A DNA stretch of 64,000 nucleotides, taken from Amycolatopsis iheyensis. Lineage in GTDB: Bacteria > Actinomycetota > Actinomycetes > Mycobacteriales > Pseudonocardiaceae. Position numbers and translations under genes: made by a program. Shown here piece by piece: positions 8,437 to 17,423 of the stretch; the stretch's first letter is position 1, and every line of letters begins with the position of its first letter. Under the pieces are notes generated by a model that saw only the letters and a program-made list of their open reading frames with translations, did no database searches and had not been told where the DNA came from. The stretch lies in assembly GCF_024703995.1 (NCBI RefSeq), contig NZ_JAMXQV010000032.1, positions 1-64,000 of the forward strand, given 5' to 3'.

Positions 8437-9645
8437 ATGCGAACCCGGTACCGGTCGGCCCTGCTGGCGATCCTGGCCTGCGGTGTCCTGCTGCCCGCCG
8501 GGTGCGCGCGGTTCGACGACACCGCGGCGGGCCAGACGTTCAGCCCCGCGCCCGTGCCCAGCCCCGAGTCACCGCCCGAGGTCCAGGGCCCCGGCGCCGA
8601 CTCCGGCGGCGACGGCAAGCAGGCGCAGCCCGGCCCGTCCCGCACGCCGGTGCCGCCGCCGCAGGGCTGCAAAGACTTCGACACGGCCGTGATCGCGACC
8701 TGCCTGGACACCGTCGCCGCGGTGGCCGGCCTGCCGGGCGACGGCTCCACCCCGAGCGCCCTGGCCGGCGAGCGCAAGAGCGGCCGGGTGCTGCTCGCGA
8801 CCGCGGGCAAGGACGCGACGGACTTCGCAAAGCTCGACGTCCAGGCGGCCGGCGACGGCGGCCTCACCGGGCTCGCGCTCTCGCCGTCGTACGTCGAAGA
8901 CCAGCTGGTGTTCGCGTACGTCACCACGGCGACCGACAACCGCGTCGTGCGCTTCGCGAAGGGCCAGGCGGCGAAGCCGGTGCTCACCGGGATCCCGAAG
9001 GGCGCGACGGGCAACCACGGCGCGATCAGCGTCGACAACCGCGGCGCGCTGCTCGTCGCGACCGGCGACGCGGGCAACCCGAGCGCCGCGGCCGACCCGA
9101 ACTCCCTCGCCGGGAAGGTGCTGCGGATCGACACCTCCGGCAAGGCCGCGGCGGGCAACCCGAACGGCTCCCTGGTCTTCACGTCCGGCCTGCACGCGCC
9201 GGGCGGCCTCTGCGCGTCCGCCGACGGCGGCCGGGTCTGGGTCACTGACCGGCTCGCCGACAAGGACGCCCTCTACCGGGTGCAGGCCGGGCAGCCGATG
9301 ACGACGCCGGCGTGGACGTGGGCGGACAAGCCGGGCGTCGCGGGGTGCGCGGACTTCATCGACGCGAACGGCTACGTCGCGATCGGCGCGTCGCTGGCCG
9401 GCAACCTCCAGGACGTGCCGGTGTCGAAGGAAGGCGCCGTGACCGGGCAGCCGCAGGTCCGCCTGGACGGCAAGTCCGGCAAGCCGCCGCTCACCTACGG
9501 GCGGCTCGCGGGGATGAGCATGATCAACCCGCAGCTGGCGGTGGCCGGCACGGTCAACAAGGACGGCGGCGCCCCCGTCTCGAGCGACGACCGCGTGGTG
9601 CTGATCGCGCCGGCGACGTCCGGTGGCGGCAACGGCAAGGACTGA
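8437..9645 (+). CDS. Glucose/sorbosone dehydrogenase-like lipoprotein (LppZ-like)
   Basis: A 402-residue exported lipoprotein: N-terminal Arg, hydrophobic helix and the lipobox LPAGC (about residues 19-23), followed by a Pro/Ser-rich linker and a beta-propeller of the glucose/sorbosone dehydrogenase type (GLTGLALSPSYVEDQLVFAY, NRGALLVATGDAGNPSAAAD, SGLHAPGGLC). Soluble relatives use PQQ to oxidise sugars, but many actinobacterial lipoprotein members, including LppZ, have no proven activity. It is expected to be anchored outside the membrane. It ends back to back with the next gene, with no gap. Confidence 0.85.
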   Translation: MRTRYRSALLAILACGVLLPAGCARFDDTAAGQTFSPAPVPSPESPPEVQGPGADSGGDGKQAQPGPSRTPVPPPQGCKDFDTAVIATCLDTVAAVAGLPGDGSTPSALAGERKSGRVLLATAGKDATDFAKLDVQAAGDGGLTGLALSPSYVEDQLVFAYVTTATDNRVVRFAKGQAAKPVLTGIPKGATGNHGAISVDNRGALLVATGDAGNPSAAADPNSLAGKVLRIDTSGKAAAGNPNGSLVFTSGLHAPGGLCASADGGRVWVTDRLADKDALYRVQAGQPMTTPAWTWADKPGVAGCADFIDANGYVAIGASLAGNLQDVPVSKEGAVTGQPQVRLDGKSGKPPLTYGRLAGMSMINPQLAVAGTVNKDGGAPVSSDDRVVLIAPATSGGGNGKD

Positions 9646-10788
9646 TCAAGCCGGCGGCTTGAGCTCCACCCGCCGTCCTTCCGCCGACGAAGTCAGCCCC
9701 GCCTCCGCGAGCTGCAGCCCACGGGCGGCCGAGAAGAAGTCGTAGCGGTGCGGCCGCCCGGCGACGACGTCCCGCACGAACTCCTCCCACTGGGCCTTGA
9801 AGCCGTTGTCGAACTCGGCGTTGTCCGGCACCTCCTGCCACTGGTCGCGGAAGGCGTCGGTGGCCGGCAGGTCCGGGTTCCAGACGGGCTTCGGCGTCGC
9901 CGAGCGGTGCTGGACCCGGCAACGCCGCAGGCCGGCGACGGCGCTGCCCTCGGTGCCGTCGACCTGGAACTCGACCAGCTCGTCGCGGAAGACCCGCGTC
10001 GACCAGGACGAGTTGATCTGCGCGATCGCCCCCGATTCGAGCTCGAAGATGCCGTACGCGGCGTCGTCGGCCGTCGCCGCGTACGCCTCGCCCTGTTCGT
10101 CCCAGCGACGTGGGATGTGCGTGACCGCCTTCGCCGTCACGGCCTCGACGCGGCCGAAGAGGTTCTCGAGGACGTAGTTCCAGTGGCAGAACATGTCGAG
10201 CACGATCCCGCCGCCGTCCTCGGCGCGGTAGTTCCAGCTCGGCCGCTGCGCCTCCTGCCAGTCGCCCTCGAAGACCCAGTAGCCGAACTCGCCGCGCACC
10301 GACAGGATCCGCCCGAAGAACCCGCCGTCGACCAGCCGCCGCAGCTTCCGCAGGCCGGGCAGGAACAGCTTGTCGTGGACGACGCCGTGACAAATCCCGG
10401 CGTCGCGGGCGAGGCCGGCCAGCTCGAGGGCCGCCGGCAGCGTCTCGGCCAGGGGCTTCTCGGCGTAGACGTGCTTGCCCGCGGCGATCGCCGCCCGCAC
10501 CGCCGGCTCGCGCGCCGACGTCAGCTGCGCGTCGAAGTAGATCCCCACGTCGTCGAGCGCGGAGCCGATGTCGGTGGTCCACGCGGTCAGCCCGTGGCGG
10601 TCGGCGAGCTCCTTGAGCTTGGTCGCGTTGCGCCCGGCGAGGATCGGCTCGAGCTGCACGCGGGTGCCGTCGGGCAGCTCGACGCCGCCCTGGTCGCGGA
10701 TGGCCAGCACCGACCGGAGCAGGTGCTGCCGGTAGCCCATCCGGCCCGTGACGCCGTTGAGCAGCACTCCGATACTGGTCTGGTTCAT
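9646..10788 (-). CDS. Gfo/Idh/MocA family oxidoreductase
   Basis: A 380-residue NAD(P)-dependent oxidoreductase of the type acting on sugars and inositols. The N-terminal Rossmann start is IGVLLNGVTGRMGYRQHLL, and the family motif with the key Lys is AEKPLAETLPAA; the C-terminal half is the alpha/beta domain carrying the substrate site. It is the last gene of a four-gene operon and its ATG overlaps the cupin stop as ATGA. With a second Gfo/Idh/MocA enzyme, a PmoA-family protein and a cupin, it suggests oxidative breakdown of an uncommon sugar or cyclitol. The exact substrate is unknown. Confidence 0.88.
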   Translation of the reverse strand: MNQTSIGVLLNGVTGRMGYRQHLLRSVLAIRDQGGVELPDGTRVQLEPILAGRNATKLKELADRHGLTAWTTDIGSALDDVGIYFDAQLTSAREPAVRAAIAAGKHVYAEKPLAETLPAALELAGLARDAGICHGVVHDKLFLPGLRKLRRLVDGGFFGRILSVRGEFGYWVFEGDWQEAQRPSWNYRAEDGGGIVLDMFCHWNYVLENLFGRVEAVTAKAVTHIPRRWDEQGEAYAATADDAAYGIFELESGAIAQINSSWSTRVFRDELVEFQVDGTEGSAVAGLRRCRVQHRSATPKPVWNPDLPATDAFRDQWQEVPDNAEFDNGFKAQWEEFVRDVVAGRPHRYDFFSAARGLQLAEAGLTSSAEGRRVELKPPA

Positions 10789-11516
10789 GGCCGGCCTTCC
10801 TGGTCGATGACGCGTTCCCCGGGGATGTCGTATTCCGCGCGACGCCCGCACATGCCGTAGCCGTCGGGGTTCGACGGCGTCGCGACCCGGACGCCGGACT
10901 GTTCGAGGTGGCTCCCGTCCCCGTCGGCGAGGGCCGTGAGGTGCGCGCCGGTCAGCTCGGCGGCCGCGAGCGCCCCGGCCCGCCAGCGCGGCGCCCAGTC
11001 TCCGATTTTCGGCGAAACCAGCGCGACGGCCGACCGGTGGAACTCCCGCAACGGCTCCGCGTCGCCGTCCAGCAGGGCCTCCCGCAGCGGCAGGTAGCCG
11101 CGAACCGCCAGGTCACGGCGTCGGCGGGCGGCGTGGTCATTTTTCGGCAACGCCGCCGCTTCGGCGTAGGCGACCGGATCCGCGAGCACATCCGGCGGAA
11201 AGGTGAACACGGCGTCGCCCGCCTCGGGCAGGCCGCTGTTCTGCATGAGGACGGTGACGCGCAGGCCGCCGCCCTGCACCATCCGGTGGACGGTGCCCGG
11301 CGCGAACCACGCGATCACGCCGGCCTCCAGGGGCGTCTCCGCGTAGCCACCGGTGCTCAACGTCTGGACGGCGCCCTGTCCGCCGGTGACGACATACGCC
11401 TCGGTGCAGGCGAGGTGCAGGTGCGGGCTGCCGCCGCAGACACCATCTTCCGCCTCCCAGTCGTACGCGCGTAGCTGAGAGACGCCAATGCCACCCGGAA
11501 GTGGGAATTCGTTCAT
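10785..11516 (-). CDS. Cupin domain-containing protein
   Basis: A 243-residue protein whose first half is a cupin barrel: motif 1 is GGSPHLHLACTEAYVVTGG (His-x-His and Glu metal ligands) and motif 2 is GVIAWFAPGTVHR. The second half is helical and not recognised. Such proteins in sugar operons are often isomerases or sensors; the role here is not known. It overlaps its upstream and downstream neighbours by four bases each (ATGA), which decides the start at 11516 and implies tight translational coupling. Confidence 0.83.
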   Translation of the reverse strand: MNEFPLPGGIGVSQLRAYDWEAEDGVCGGSPHLHLACTEAYVVTGGQGAVQTLSTGGYAETPLEAGVIAWFAPGTVHRMVQGGGLRVTVLMQNSGLPEAGDAVFTFPPDVLADPVAYAEAAALPKNDHAARRRRDLAVRGYLPLREALLDGDAEPLREFHRSAVALVSPKIGDWAPRWRAGALAAAELTGAHLTALADGDGSHLEQSGVRVATPSNPDGYGMCGRRAEYDIPGERVIDQEGRP

Positions 11517-12433
11517 GACCATCCGTGCCTGTCGAGGTATCGGGTCACCTGATCGCGGTCCCACGCCCCGTCGGCGACGACGATCCGGTAGCGGTACGTG
11601 AAGCTCTCCCCAGGCGGCAGCACGAACTCTTCAAAAAACGCCCACGAAATGGCGACCATCGGCGTCTCGTCCGCCCGGACGAACCAGTGCGACTCGTGGA
11701 TGGCCCGGTCGTTTTCCGGCGAATGCGCGAAGACGAGCGTCGAGTGCGCGTCGACGTCGTCGTGCTCGCCGACGAACGCCAGCCACGGCGCCTGCGCGCC
11801 CATCATCTCCTCGCCACCGAGGTCGCCGGGCCCGAGGACCCGGCCGCCGCCGAAGTCGCGAGGTCCCCGCCAGTGCAGACCGGTGTACCCGGCTTGCTCG
11901 CGCCCGGCCGTGGTCGGGCTGCCGAACTCGAGCGGGACGGCGCGGAGGTTGGTCAGCTCGATGCCCCAGTCGATGGCCCAGGAGCCCTCGTCCGGTTCGA
12001 CCGAGTGGACGACGATGTCGCGCCGCTCGCGCGCCCACTCGTCGCCGCCGTTGGCGACCCAGGTGAGCCGCTCGGTGAGGCTGAGCCGGTCGCCGTCGAC
12101 GGTGAACGCGGCGAAGTCGTCGTGGCGCATGGAGCCGATGCGGTCGGGCAGGTCCAGGTACCAGTGGCCGGGGACGTAGGTGTGGCCGCCCCAGAAGTTC
12201 TGGCCGGAGAGGTGGCTGGAGGTCATCTGCAGGCCCTTGTGCCAGCGGTGGTCGGCGGGCCGGTACCCGCTGACGCGCCGGCCGCGCAGCGTGCGCAACG
12301 GGTGGGTGTAGGGCTTGCGCGACTCGTAGGCGACGGGGTCGGGCTTGTACACATAGGACATCAGCTGCACACCACCGGCCTCGACGGTCACGTGGTCGCC
12401 GTGCCGGTGCGTGACGGTGATCGGCGCGCTCAT
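11513..12433 (-). CDS. PmoA family protein (DUF6807)
   Basis: A 306-residue protein of the PmoA/DUF6807 family, with the hallmark stretches SYVYKPDPVAYESRKPYTHP, YRPADHRWHKGLQ and NFWGGHTYV, and many His and Trp residues in a predicted beta-sandwich. Family members occur beside Gfo/Idh/MocA dehydrogenases in carbohydrate operons and are sometimes labelled as methane oxygenase-related; that label is historical. No enzyme activity is firmly known. It lies second in the operon, with ATGA overlaps at both ends. Confidence 0.85.
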   Translation of the reverse strand: MSAPITVTHRHGDHVTVEAGGVQLMSYVYKPDPVAYESRKPYTHPLRTLRGRRVSGYRPADHRWHKGLQMTSSHLSGQNFWGGHTYVPGHWYLDLPDRIGSMRHDDFAAFTVDGDRLSLTERLTWVANGGDEWARERRDIVVHSVEPDEGSWAIDWGIELTNLRAVPLEFGSPTTAGREQAGYTGLHWRGPRDFGGGRVLGPGDLGGEEMMGAQAPWLAFVGEHDDVDAHSTLVFAHSPENDRAIHESHWFVRADETPMVAISWAFFEEFVLPPGESFTYRYRIVVADGAWDRDQVTRYLDRHGWS

Positions 12434-13524
12434 CCGGCGGCCGCCCCGGCCATGGCCGAGTAGAACGCGTCACCCGGCCCGATCTCCCCACGCCGCACAC
12501 CCCGCCCGGTGGCGGCGGCTTTGTACAGCGCGGCGACGAACTCCAGCACCCGCCGACCGTCATCCCCACCACAGGGCGGCCGCCGCCCAGCCCGGTAGGC
12601 GGCCAGAACGGGAGCGAAGGCGGCGGCGTGCGAGCTGCGGACGTCATCCGGCGTCCGCCAGCGCTGCGTCCGGTCCACGGCCACGTGCGGCGCGGCGGTG
12701 TAGCGCCAGTTCCCGGCGCCGTAGCCGTAGAGGTGCGTGAGCTCGACGGAGGCGTCCTCGCAGTCGATCCGGATCCGGCTCACTTCGTCGGGTGAGAGGA
12801 CACTGTTGACGACCGTCGCCAGCGCCCCGGATTCGAACCGGACGAGCGCGGTGGAGACGTCCTCGGTCTCGACGTCGTGCACGAGCCGCGCGGTCATCGC
12901 CTGTACCTCGGCCCACTCACCGGCGCGTTCGGCGAGCAGGTGGAGCAGCAGATCCATCTGGTGGATGCCGTGCCCCATGGCCGGCCCGCCGCCCTCGGTC
13001 GCCCACCGCCCCCGCCACGGAACGGCGTAGTAAGCGGCATCGCGGAACCAGGTGGTCTGACAGTGCGCGACGAGCGGCCGCCCGAACTCGCCTTCCCCGA
13101 GCAGACGCCGGAAATGCCCCGCGGCCGCCCCCGACCGCTGCTGGAAGACAAAGGAGAGGTACGGCCCCGCCTCCCCCTCGGCGGCGACCATCGCGTCGTA
13201 CTCGGCAAGCGATCGACAGGGCGGCTTCTCACACCAGACCCAGGCACCGCCGCGCAGGGCCAGAACGGCCTGTTCGAGGTGCAACCCGGGCGGCGTGCAG
13301 ATCGAAACGAGGTCGGGCTCCTGCTCGGCAAGCATCGTCGCGAGATCGCCGTAGGGCTTGGCGTGCTCGGTGGCCGCACAGAAGGCAACGGCCCGGGCTT
13401 CATCGACATCGACAGCGGCGACGATGTCAACGTGGTCACCATGAGCGTCATAGGCGGCCCGATGACTGTCGGCGATCTGCCCCGCCCCGACGACGGCCAC
13501 CCGTAAGCGCTTTCCGTCAGCCAA
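12430..13524 (-). CDS. Gfo/Idh/MocA family oxidoreductase (first gene of operon)
   Basis: A 364-residue NAD(P)-dependent sugar oxidoreductase: Rossmann motif VVGAGQIADSHRAAY near the N-terminus, ICTPPGLHLEQA, and the conserved Lys in WCEKPPCRSL. The start is taken as TTG 13524 because a strong AAGGAGGT ribosome-binding site lies just upstream; longer versions add residues without family similarity. A perfect LacI-type palindrome sits about 90 bases upstream, so the operon is probably induced by its sugar. The start region also contains the sequence AAGCGCTT, the core of the same operator. Confidence 0.88.
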   Translation of the reverse strand: MADGKRLRVAVVGAGQIADSHRAAYDAHGDHVDIVAAVDVDEARAVAFCAATEHAKPYGDLATMLAEQEPDLVSICTPPGLHLEQAVLALRGGAWVWCEKPPCRSLAEYDAMVAAEGEAGPYLSFVFQQRSGAAAGHFRRLLGEGEFGRPLVAHCQTTWFRDAAYYAVPWRGRWATEGGGPAMGHGIHQMDLLLHLLAERAGEWAEVQAMTARLVHDVETEDVSTALVRFESGALATVVNSVLSPDEVSRIRIDCEDASVELTHLYGYGAGNWRYTAAPHVAVDRTQRWRTPDDVRSSHAAAFAPVLAAYRAGRRPPCGGDDGRRVLEFVAALYKAAATGRGVRRGEIGPGDAFYSAMAGAAAG

Positions 13525-13867
13525 TCCCGGACCTCCTTCCTCGACGTGGACGTCCCGCACCGCACGGCTCTACCCCCGCTGCCTGGTTCTCATCCCCGCC
13601 GTCTCGACCGTCTCAGAAAGCGCTTTCTCACGCAACGGCCGCGTCCGCTGTCAACGTTGTCAGCGCTGGTGGTCAACCGGAATGGCCGACGCCGCCCAGG
13701 CCCTCCCCGGCGCCCGGAATCCCGCGTGGCCCACCCAGGATCCAGCCCCGGCGACCTGCCTCAGCGCTGCGCTCCCTCGACGTTCTGATCCGCAGAACCG
13801 ACGGCCGCCAGCCAGCACCACGCGCCCGCGCCCACCACCCAGGCCGGCCCCGCTCCCCCGGCTCCGG
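13525..13867. other. Intergenic region with operator, otherwise no gene seen
   Basis: This 343-base stretch separates the sugar operon from the small membrane protein upstream. Besides the LacI-type palindrome, the only promoter-like sequence is TTGACA at 13654..13649 on minus. A weak -10 (GTGAGA, 13631..13626) follows after 17 bases and runs into the palindrome. The remaining 200 bases hold no reading frame with a credible start and codon bias. Confidence 0.5.
13615..13628. promoter_or_regulatory. LacI-family operator upstream of the sugar operon
   Basis: AGAAAGCGCTTTCT is a perfect 14-bp palindrome with the central CG typical of LacI/GalR-family operators. It overlaps the predicted -10 of the operon starting at 13524, so binding would block transcription. 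A second, imperfect copy of the core (AAGCGCTT, 13505-13512) lies in the first codons of the operon, 113 bp away centre to centre. No LacI-type gene is in the window. Confidence 0.75.
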
Positions 13868-14401
13868 TCAGCGGCTCTTGCTACGAGGATCCCGTTTCCG
13901 AGGCAACCGGCTCTCGGCGCGCGCCGCCCGCATGTCCAGAAAAGCGACCACACCAGACACGAGCGCGGCCAGCAGCCCGAGGAACCGGCCGAAGCCGGGG
14001 CCGATCGCGATGTCGGCGGCCTCGAAGATGCCGCGCTGGTCGGCGTCGAACTGCCAGTCGATCGTCGCCCAGCCGAGCGCCATCAGCAGCAGCGCCGCCA
14101 CCGCGACCACCAGCCACAGGTGCGGCAGGCCGCTGACCCGCGCGCTGCGGATTCGTCCGAAAACGACCACGACCAGCCCGGCCAGTAGCAACGCCAGCGG
14201 CGGGCACCAGGCGAAGAAGCTCGAGTGCCACGCGCTTCGGACGACGTCACCTTGCGGCAACTGCCCCAGGACGACCTCGATGTCCGGCTTGTTGGTGCTC
14301 AGCGTCGTCCACGGCAGGAACGTCGAGCCCAGCGCGAGCAGCCCGGCCGCCAGGCCGAGCCACTCGCGCCAGGTGACGCTCTTGACGGAAAACGACGACA
14401 A
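13868..14401 (-). CDS. Small four-helix membrane protein of unknown function
   Basis: A 177-residue protein with four hydrophobic helices (LGLAAGLLALGSTFLPW; PPLALLLAGLVVVVFG; LWLVVAVAALLLMALGW; FLGLLAALVSGVVAFLD) and a basic C-terminal tail (RLPRKRDPRSKSR). I do not recognise the family. The start is a TTG only two bases after the gatB stop and without a clear ribosome-binding site, suggesting translation by re-initiation from gatB. It would sit in the cytoplasmic membrane with a cytosolic basic tail. It may be functionally unrelated to the amidotransferase. Confidence 0.65.
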   Translation of the reverse strand: MSSFSVKSVTWREWLGLAAGLLALGSTFLPWTTLSTNKPDIEVVLGQLPQGDVVRSAWHSSFFAWCPPLALLLAGLVVVVFGRIRSARVSGLPHLWLVVAVAALLLMALGWATIDWQFDADQRGIFEAADIAIGPGFGRFLGLLAALVSGVVAFLDMRAARAESRLPRKRDPRSKSR

Positions 14402-14403
14402 CG

Positions 14404-15909
14404 TCAGGAACCGACGCGTTCGATGATCAGCTCGCGGACGCGCTTGGCGTCCGCCTGTCCCTTGGTCGCCTTCATGACCGCGCCGACGATCGCGCCCGCC
14501 GCGGCCACCTTGCCGCCGCGGATCTTGTCCGCGACGTCCGGCTGCGCCGCCAGGGCCTCGTCAATCGCCGACAACAGCGCCGAGTCGTCAGAGACGACTT
14601 TCAGCCCGCGCTTCTCGACGACCTCGCGCGGCTCGCCCTCACCGGCGAGCACGCCCTGGACGACTTCCTTGGCCAGCTTGTTCGTCAGCTCGCCCGACGA
14701 AACCAGCCCGATGACCTCGGCCACCTGCTTCGGCGTGATCGCCAGGTCGGCCAGCTCGACCTCGCGCGCGTTCGCCTCCTGGGCGAGGGTGTTGACCCAC
14801 CAGCCGCGGGCCTCGTCCGGCGACGCGCCGGCCTCGACCGTGGCCGCGACGAGGTCGACCGCCCCGACGTTCAGCAGGTCACGCAGGGCTTCGTCGGAAA
14901 GTGACCACTCCTGCTGGATCCGCTTCCGCCGCTCGGACGGCATCTCCGGCAGCGTGCCGCGCAGCTGTTCGACCCACTCGCGCGACGGCGCGATCGGGAC
15001 CAAGTCGGGCTCCGGGAAGTACCGGTAGTCCTCGGCGGTCTCCTTGGTCCGGCCCGACGACGTGGAGCCGTCGGCCTCCTGGAAGTGCCGCGTCTCCTGC
15101 TTGATCGACCCGCCCTCGGCGAGGATCGCCGCCTGCCGGGTCATCTCGTAGCGGACGGCCCGCTCGACGCTGCGCAGCGAGTTGACGTTCTTCGTCTCGG
15201 TGCGGGTGCCGAACTCGGTCGCGTCCTTCGCCATCAGCGAGACGTTCGCGTCGCACCGCAGCGAGCCCTGGTCCATCCGGACGTCGGACACGTCGAGTGC
15301 GCGAAGCAGGTCACGCAGGGCGGACACGTATGCGCGCGCGACCTCGGGAGCCCGCTCGCCGGTGCCCTCGATCGGCTTCGTCACGATTTCGATCAGGGGA
15401 ACGCCGGCCCGGTTGTAGTCGAGCAGCGAGTGCTCGGCGCCGTGGATCCGCCCGGTCGCGCCGCCGACGTGCAGCGACTTGCCGGTGTCCTCCTCCATGT
15501 GCGCGCGCTCGATCTCCACGCGGACGACCTCACCGTCGTCGAGCGTGACGTCGAGGTAGCCGTTGAAGGCGATCGGCTCGTCGTACTGCGACGTCTGGAA
15601 GTTCTTCGGCATGTCCGGGTAGAAGTAGTTCTTCCGGGCGAACCGGCACCACTCGGCGATCTCGCAGTTGAGCGCCAGGCCGATCCGGATCGCGCCCTCG
15701 ACGGCCTTGCCGTTCACGACCGGCAGCGCGCCGGGCAGGCCGAGGCAGGTCGGGCAGACCTTCGTGTTCGGCTCGCCGCCGAACTCGTTCGCGCAGCCGC
15801 AGAACATCTTCGTGTTCGTGCTGAGCTCGACGTGCACCTCGAGCCCGAGCACGGGGTTGAAGCGTTCGATGACGTCGGCGTAGTCCATCAACTCGGCCAC
15901 GGCAGTCAC
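14404..15909 (-). CDS. gatB: Aspartyl/glutamyl-tRNA amidotransferase subunit B
   Basis: GatB (501 aa) is the kinase/transferase subunit of GatCAB, which converts Glu-tRNA(Gln) and Asp-tRNA(Asn) to the amidated forms. The signature LGLEVHVELSTNTKMFCGC is near the N-terminus with the zinc-site partner CPTCLGLPGALP; the C-terminal YqeY-like tRNA-binding domain ends at RELIIERVGS. GTG 15909 overlaps the gatA stop by four bases (GTGA) and follows GGGAGGAA. Unlike M. tuberculosis as I recall it, no pfkA gene lies between gatB and gatA. Confidence 0.96.
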   Translation of the reverse strand: MTAVAELMDYADVIERFNPVLGLEVHVELSTNTKMFCGCANEFGGEPNTKVCPTCLGLPGALPVVNGKAVEGAIRIGLALNCEIAEWCRFARKNYFYPDMPKNFQTSQYDEPIAFNGYLDVTLDDGEVVRVEIERAHMEEDTGKSLHVGGATGRIHGAEHSLLDYNRAGVPLIEIVTKPIEGTGERAPEVARAYVSALRDLLRALDVSDVRMDQGSLRCDANVSLMAKDATEFGTRTETKNVNSLRSVERAVRYEMTRQAAILAEGGSIKQETRHFQEADGSTSSGRTKETAEDYRYFPEPDLVPIAPSREWVEQLRGTLPEMPSERRKRIQQEWSLSDEALRDLLNVGAVDLVAATVEAGASPDEARGWWVNTLAQEANAREVELADLAITPKQVAEVIGLVSSGELTNKLAKEVVQGVLAGEGEPREVVEKRGLKVVSDDSALLSAIDEALAAQPDVADKIRGGKVAAAGAIVGAVMKATKGQADAKRVRELIIERVGS

Positions 15910-17423
15910 TTCGTTCCTCCCAGCTCCGGGACCTTGTGGATGAGCGCCCCGCCGGCGGCGGCGTCGCGAGCGGCCTCGTAGGCGGCGCCGACCCGGTAGA
16001 GCCGGTCGTCGGCGAGCGCCGGGGCCATGATCTGCAGGCCGACCGGCAGGCCGTCCTCGTCGGACAGCCCGCTCGGCACGCTCATCGCGGCGTTGCCGGC
16101 CAGGTTCGACGGGATCGTGCACAGGTCGGCGAGGTACATCGCCATCGGGTCGTCCACGCGCTCGCCGATCTTGAACGCCGTGGTCGGCGTCGTGGGCGAA
16201 ACGAGGACGTCGACCTTCTCGAACGCGGCGTCGAAGTCACGCGTGATCAGCGTGCGCACCTTCTGCGCCGAGCCGTAGTAAGCGTCGTAGTAGCCGGACG
16301 ACAACGCGTAGGTGCCCAGCATGATCCGCCGCTTGACCTCGGCGCCGAAGCCCTTTTCACGGGTCAGCGACATGACCTCTTCGGCGCTGTGGTCGCCGTC
16401 GTCGGCGACGCGCAGGCCGTAGCGCATGGCGTCGAACCGGGCGAGGTTCGACGAGCACTCGCTCGGCGCGATCAGGTAGTACGCGGGCAGCGCGTAGACG
16501 AAATGCGGACAAGAGACCTCGACGACCTCGGCCCCGAGCGCGCGCAGCTGCTCGACCGCGGCCTGGAAGGACCGCTCGACACCCGGCTGGTAACCGTCGC
16601 CGGCGAACTCCTTCACGACGCCGACCTTGACGCCCTTGAGGTCACCGGTCATGCCCTGCCGGGCCGCGGCGACCACGGGCGGCACCGGCGCGTCGATGGA
16701 CGTCGAATCCATCGGGTCGTGCCCGGCGATGACCTCGTGCAGCAGGGCGGCGTCGAGCACCGTCCGCGCGCAGGGCCCGGCCTGGTCGAGCGAGGACGAA
16801 AAAGCGACGAGCCCGTAGCGCGACACCCCGCCGTAGGTCGGCTTGACCCCGACGGTGCCGGTGACGGACCCGGGCTGCCGGATCGAGCCACCGGTGTCGG
16901 TGCCGATGGCGATGGCAGCCTCGAAAGCCGCGATCGACGCCGACGAGCCACCGCCCGACCCGCCCGGGATGCGAGCGTGGTCCCACGGGTTGTGCGTCGG
17001 GCCGTACGCCGAGTTCTCGGTCGACGAGCCCATGGCGAACTCGTCCATGTTCGTCTTGCCGAGGATGACGACGCCGGCCTCGCGCAGCTTGCGCGTCACG
17101 GTCGCGTCGTACGGCGGGATCCAGCCTTCGAGCGTTTTCGAACCACAGGTCGTCGGGATGCCCTCGGTGGTGAGGACGTCCTTGAGCGCGAGCGGCACGC
17201 CGGCCAGCGCCGACGCGGGCGCGTTGCCCCCGGCGATGCCCTCGTCGACGGTCTTGGCCGCGGCCAGCGCGCCCTCGGTGTCGACGTGCAGGAACGCGTG
17301 GACGTGGTCGTCGACCTCGGCGATCCGGTCCAGGTGCGCCTGGGTGACCTCGACCGCGGACACCTCACGCGAGTGGATCTTCTCCGCTAGCTCCGCGGCG
17401 GTCAGCTTGATGAGGTCGGTCAC
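15906..17423 (-). CDS. gatA: Aspartyl/glutamyl-tRNA amidotransferase subunit A
   Basis: GatA (505 aa) is the amidase subunit that releases ammonia from glutamine and channels it to GatB. The amidase signature is clear: catalytic Lys in GVPLALKDVLTTEG, the Gly/Ser-rich loop IPGGSGGGSSASIAAF and the nucleophile Ser in GTDTGGSIRQPGS. GTG 17423 overlaps the gatC stop (GTGA). Codon use is uniform with its neighbours and no deviations were seen. Confidence 0.97.
   Translation of the reverse strand: MTDLIKLTAAELAEKIHSREVSAVEVTQAHLDRIAEVDDHVHAFLHVDTEGALAAAKTVDEGIAGGNAPASALAGVPLALKDVLTTEGIPTTCGSKTLEGWIPPYDATVTRKLREAGVVILGKTNMDEFAMGSSTENSAYGPTHNPWDHARIPGGSGGGSSASIAAFEAAIAIGTDTGGSIRQPGSVTGTVGVKPTYGGVSRYGLVAFSSSLDQAGPCARTVLDAALLHEVIAGHDPMDSTSIDAPVPPVVAAARQGMTGDLKGVKVGVVKEFAGDGYQPGVERSFQAAVEQLRALGAEVVEVSCPHFVYALPAYYLIAPSECSSNLARFDAMRYGLRVADDGDHSAEEVMSLTREKGFGAEVKRRIMLGTYALSSGYYDAYYGSAQKVRTLITRDFDAAFEKVDVLVSPTTPTTAFKIGERVDDPMAMYLADLCTIPSNLAGNAAMSVPSGLSDEDGLPVGLQIMAPALADDRLYRVGAAYEAARDAAAGGALIHKVPELGGTK

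Noticed and set aside
9646..13524. Natural-product biosynthetic cluster
   Set aside because: Genes are sugar-catabolic in type, with no polyketide, peptide or terpene synthase anywhere in the window.
13629..13867. Small proline-rich coding frames on plus
   Set aside because: They have no ribosome-binding site, no family similarity and no third-position GC pattern beyond the background.
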